From Halorientalis sp. IM1011 (lineage in GTDB: Archaea > Halobacteriota > Halobacteria > Halobacteriales > Haloarculaceae), in the NCBI RefSeq assembly GCF_001989615.1, contig NZ_CP019067.1, positions 2,728,001 to 2,792,000 of the forward strand: 64,000 bases of DNA, written 5' to 3'. Positions 63,721-64,000 of the stretch are shown piece after piece. The notes under the pieces were generated by a model. It saw only the letters and a program-made list of their open reading frames with translations, was not told the origin of the DNA and made no database searches. The position numbers and the translations under genes are program-made. Every line of letters begins with the position of its first letter. Position 1 is the stretch's first letter.

Positions 63721-64000
63721 ATGACTCGACTCACTCGAAGACGACTTTTGGGCGCGACAGCTTCGGCTACAGCCGCGGTCGCACTCGCTGGCTGTGCCGG
63801 TCCTGAAGGAGACAACGAGACCAGTCCCGAGGGCGAAGGGGGCGAATCACCCGGCGGTGGGGGCCTCGGCGGCACGCCCGAGGAAGATGGCGGTACCTCG
63901 CCCGAGGATGGCGGTCTCGGCGGCACGCCCGAGGAAGATGGCGGTACTTCACCCGAGGATGGCGGTCTCGGCGGTACGGTCGAGGACGAGGGCGGCACCT
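63721..64000 (+). CDS. Tat lipoprotein with tandem 17-residue repeats (3' truncated by window edge)
   Basis: The protein starts MTRLTRRRLLGATASA, a Tat signal with the lipobox LAGC; the cysteine would be lipid-modified, placing the protein outside the membrane. From base 63859 it has a perfect-register repeat of 17 residues (51 bases), with units starting at 63859, 63910 and 63961 and reading GGLGGTPEEDGGTSPED, then a third, diverging copy. The acidic Gly/Glu/Asp/Thr repeat is probably a flexible linker to a domain beyond the window. The gene runs past base 64000. Confidence 0.85.
   Translation, partial: MTRLTRRRLLGATASATAAVALAGCAGPEGDNETSPEGEGGESPGGGGLGGTPEEDGGTSPEDGGLGGTPEEDGGTSPEDGGLGGTVEDEGGT

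Overview
This window comes from a halophilic archaeon of the class Halobacteria. The DNA is GC-rich with strong G/C preference at third codon positions. The predicted proteins are very acidic. Promoters show archaeal TATA boxes about 26 to 30 nt before starts that often lack a leader. The gene content is typical of the group: an S-layer glycoprotein with a PGF-CTERM tail, archaeosortase A, halocyanin, split cytochrome b, Htr-type transducers, bat-like HTH proteins and archaeal ribosomal stalk genes. I suspect the Haloarculaceae but cannot prove it from sequence alone. Most of the window is chromosomal housekeeping sequence with no clear plasmid or prophage block.

Layout. 1-4.2 kb: the end of a cation/proton antiporter with an RCK module, the two-subunit glycine decarboxylase (gcvPA-gcvPB) and a NikR-like metal regulator. 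4.2-6.5 kb: an Htr-like transducer overlapping a bacteriorhodopsin-like seven-helix protein whose retinal-binding lysine is replaced by arginine. 6.9-17.5 kb: a zinc ribbon protein, rhomboid protease, cobalamin adenosyltransferase, MBL hydrolase, tRNA-Val with an odd downstream repeat, hydrolase, HTH regulator, FAD protein, AIM24-family protein, cytochrome P450, HtpX-like protease and small proteins. 17.6-24.7 kb: five same-strand genes in two groups: two paralogous PH-like/helical-repeat proteins flanking an Eco57I-type DNA methyltransferase, and an ArlD/E-domain protein followed by an actin-like ATPase. 24.9-29.1 kb: CorA, a TctA-like permease and a membrane histidine kinase. 29.3-32.4 kb: ribosomal L11, L1, P0 and P1 with a structured L1 leader. 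32.5-36.4 kb: a KhtT/KhtU-like K+/H+ antiporter pair and an APC transporter paired with a TrkA protein. 36.5-39 kb: DRG GTPase, membrane protein and VOC protein. 39.3-45.6 kb: S-layer glycoprotein, archaeosortase A, diphthine synthase, Trm5 and tRNA-Thr with a second tRNA-derived repeat. 45.6-50 kb: a sulfatase-like protein and two REC/PAS signalling proteins. 50-61.3 kb: a respiratory region with terminal-oxidase subunit III, polyprenyl synthase, a degenerate NAD-kinase-like protein, and the halocyanin/Rieske/cytochrome b operon with its small membrane proteins. 61.9-64 kb: endonuclease III, a RIO/Bud32-like kinase and the start of a repeat-bearing lipoprotein.

How parts work together. The S-layer glycoprotein ends in the PGF-CTERM signal that archaeosortase A, encoded next to it, recognises. 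Halocyanin, Rieske protein and the two cytochrome b halves form a bc-type complex whose likely electron carrier is the membrane-anchored halocyanin. The separate cox III gene belongs to a terminal oxidase whose other main subunits lie outside the window. Several genes link to K+ and membrane-potential control.

Most worth following: the lysine-less opsin/transducer pair, the PH-repeat/methyltransferase cluster, the actin homologue beside an archaellum-accessory domain, and the matching tRNA-derived hairpin elements behind both tRNA genes.
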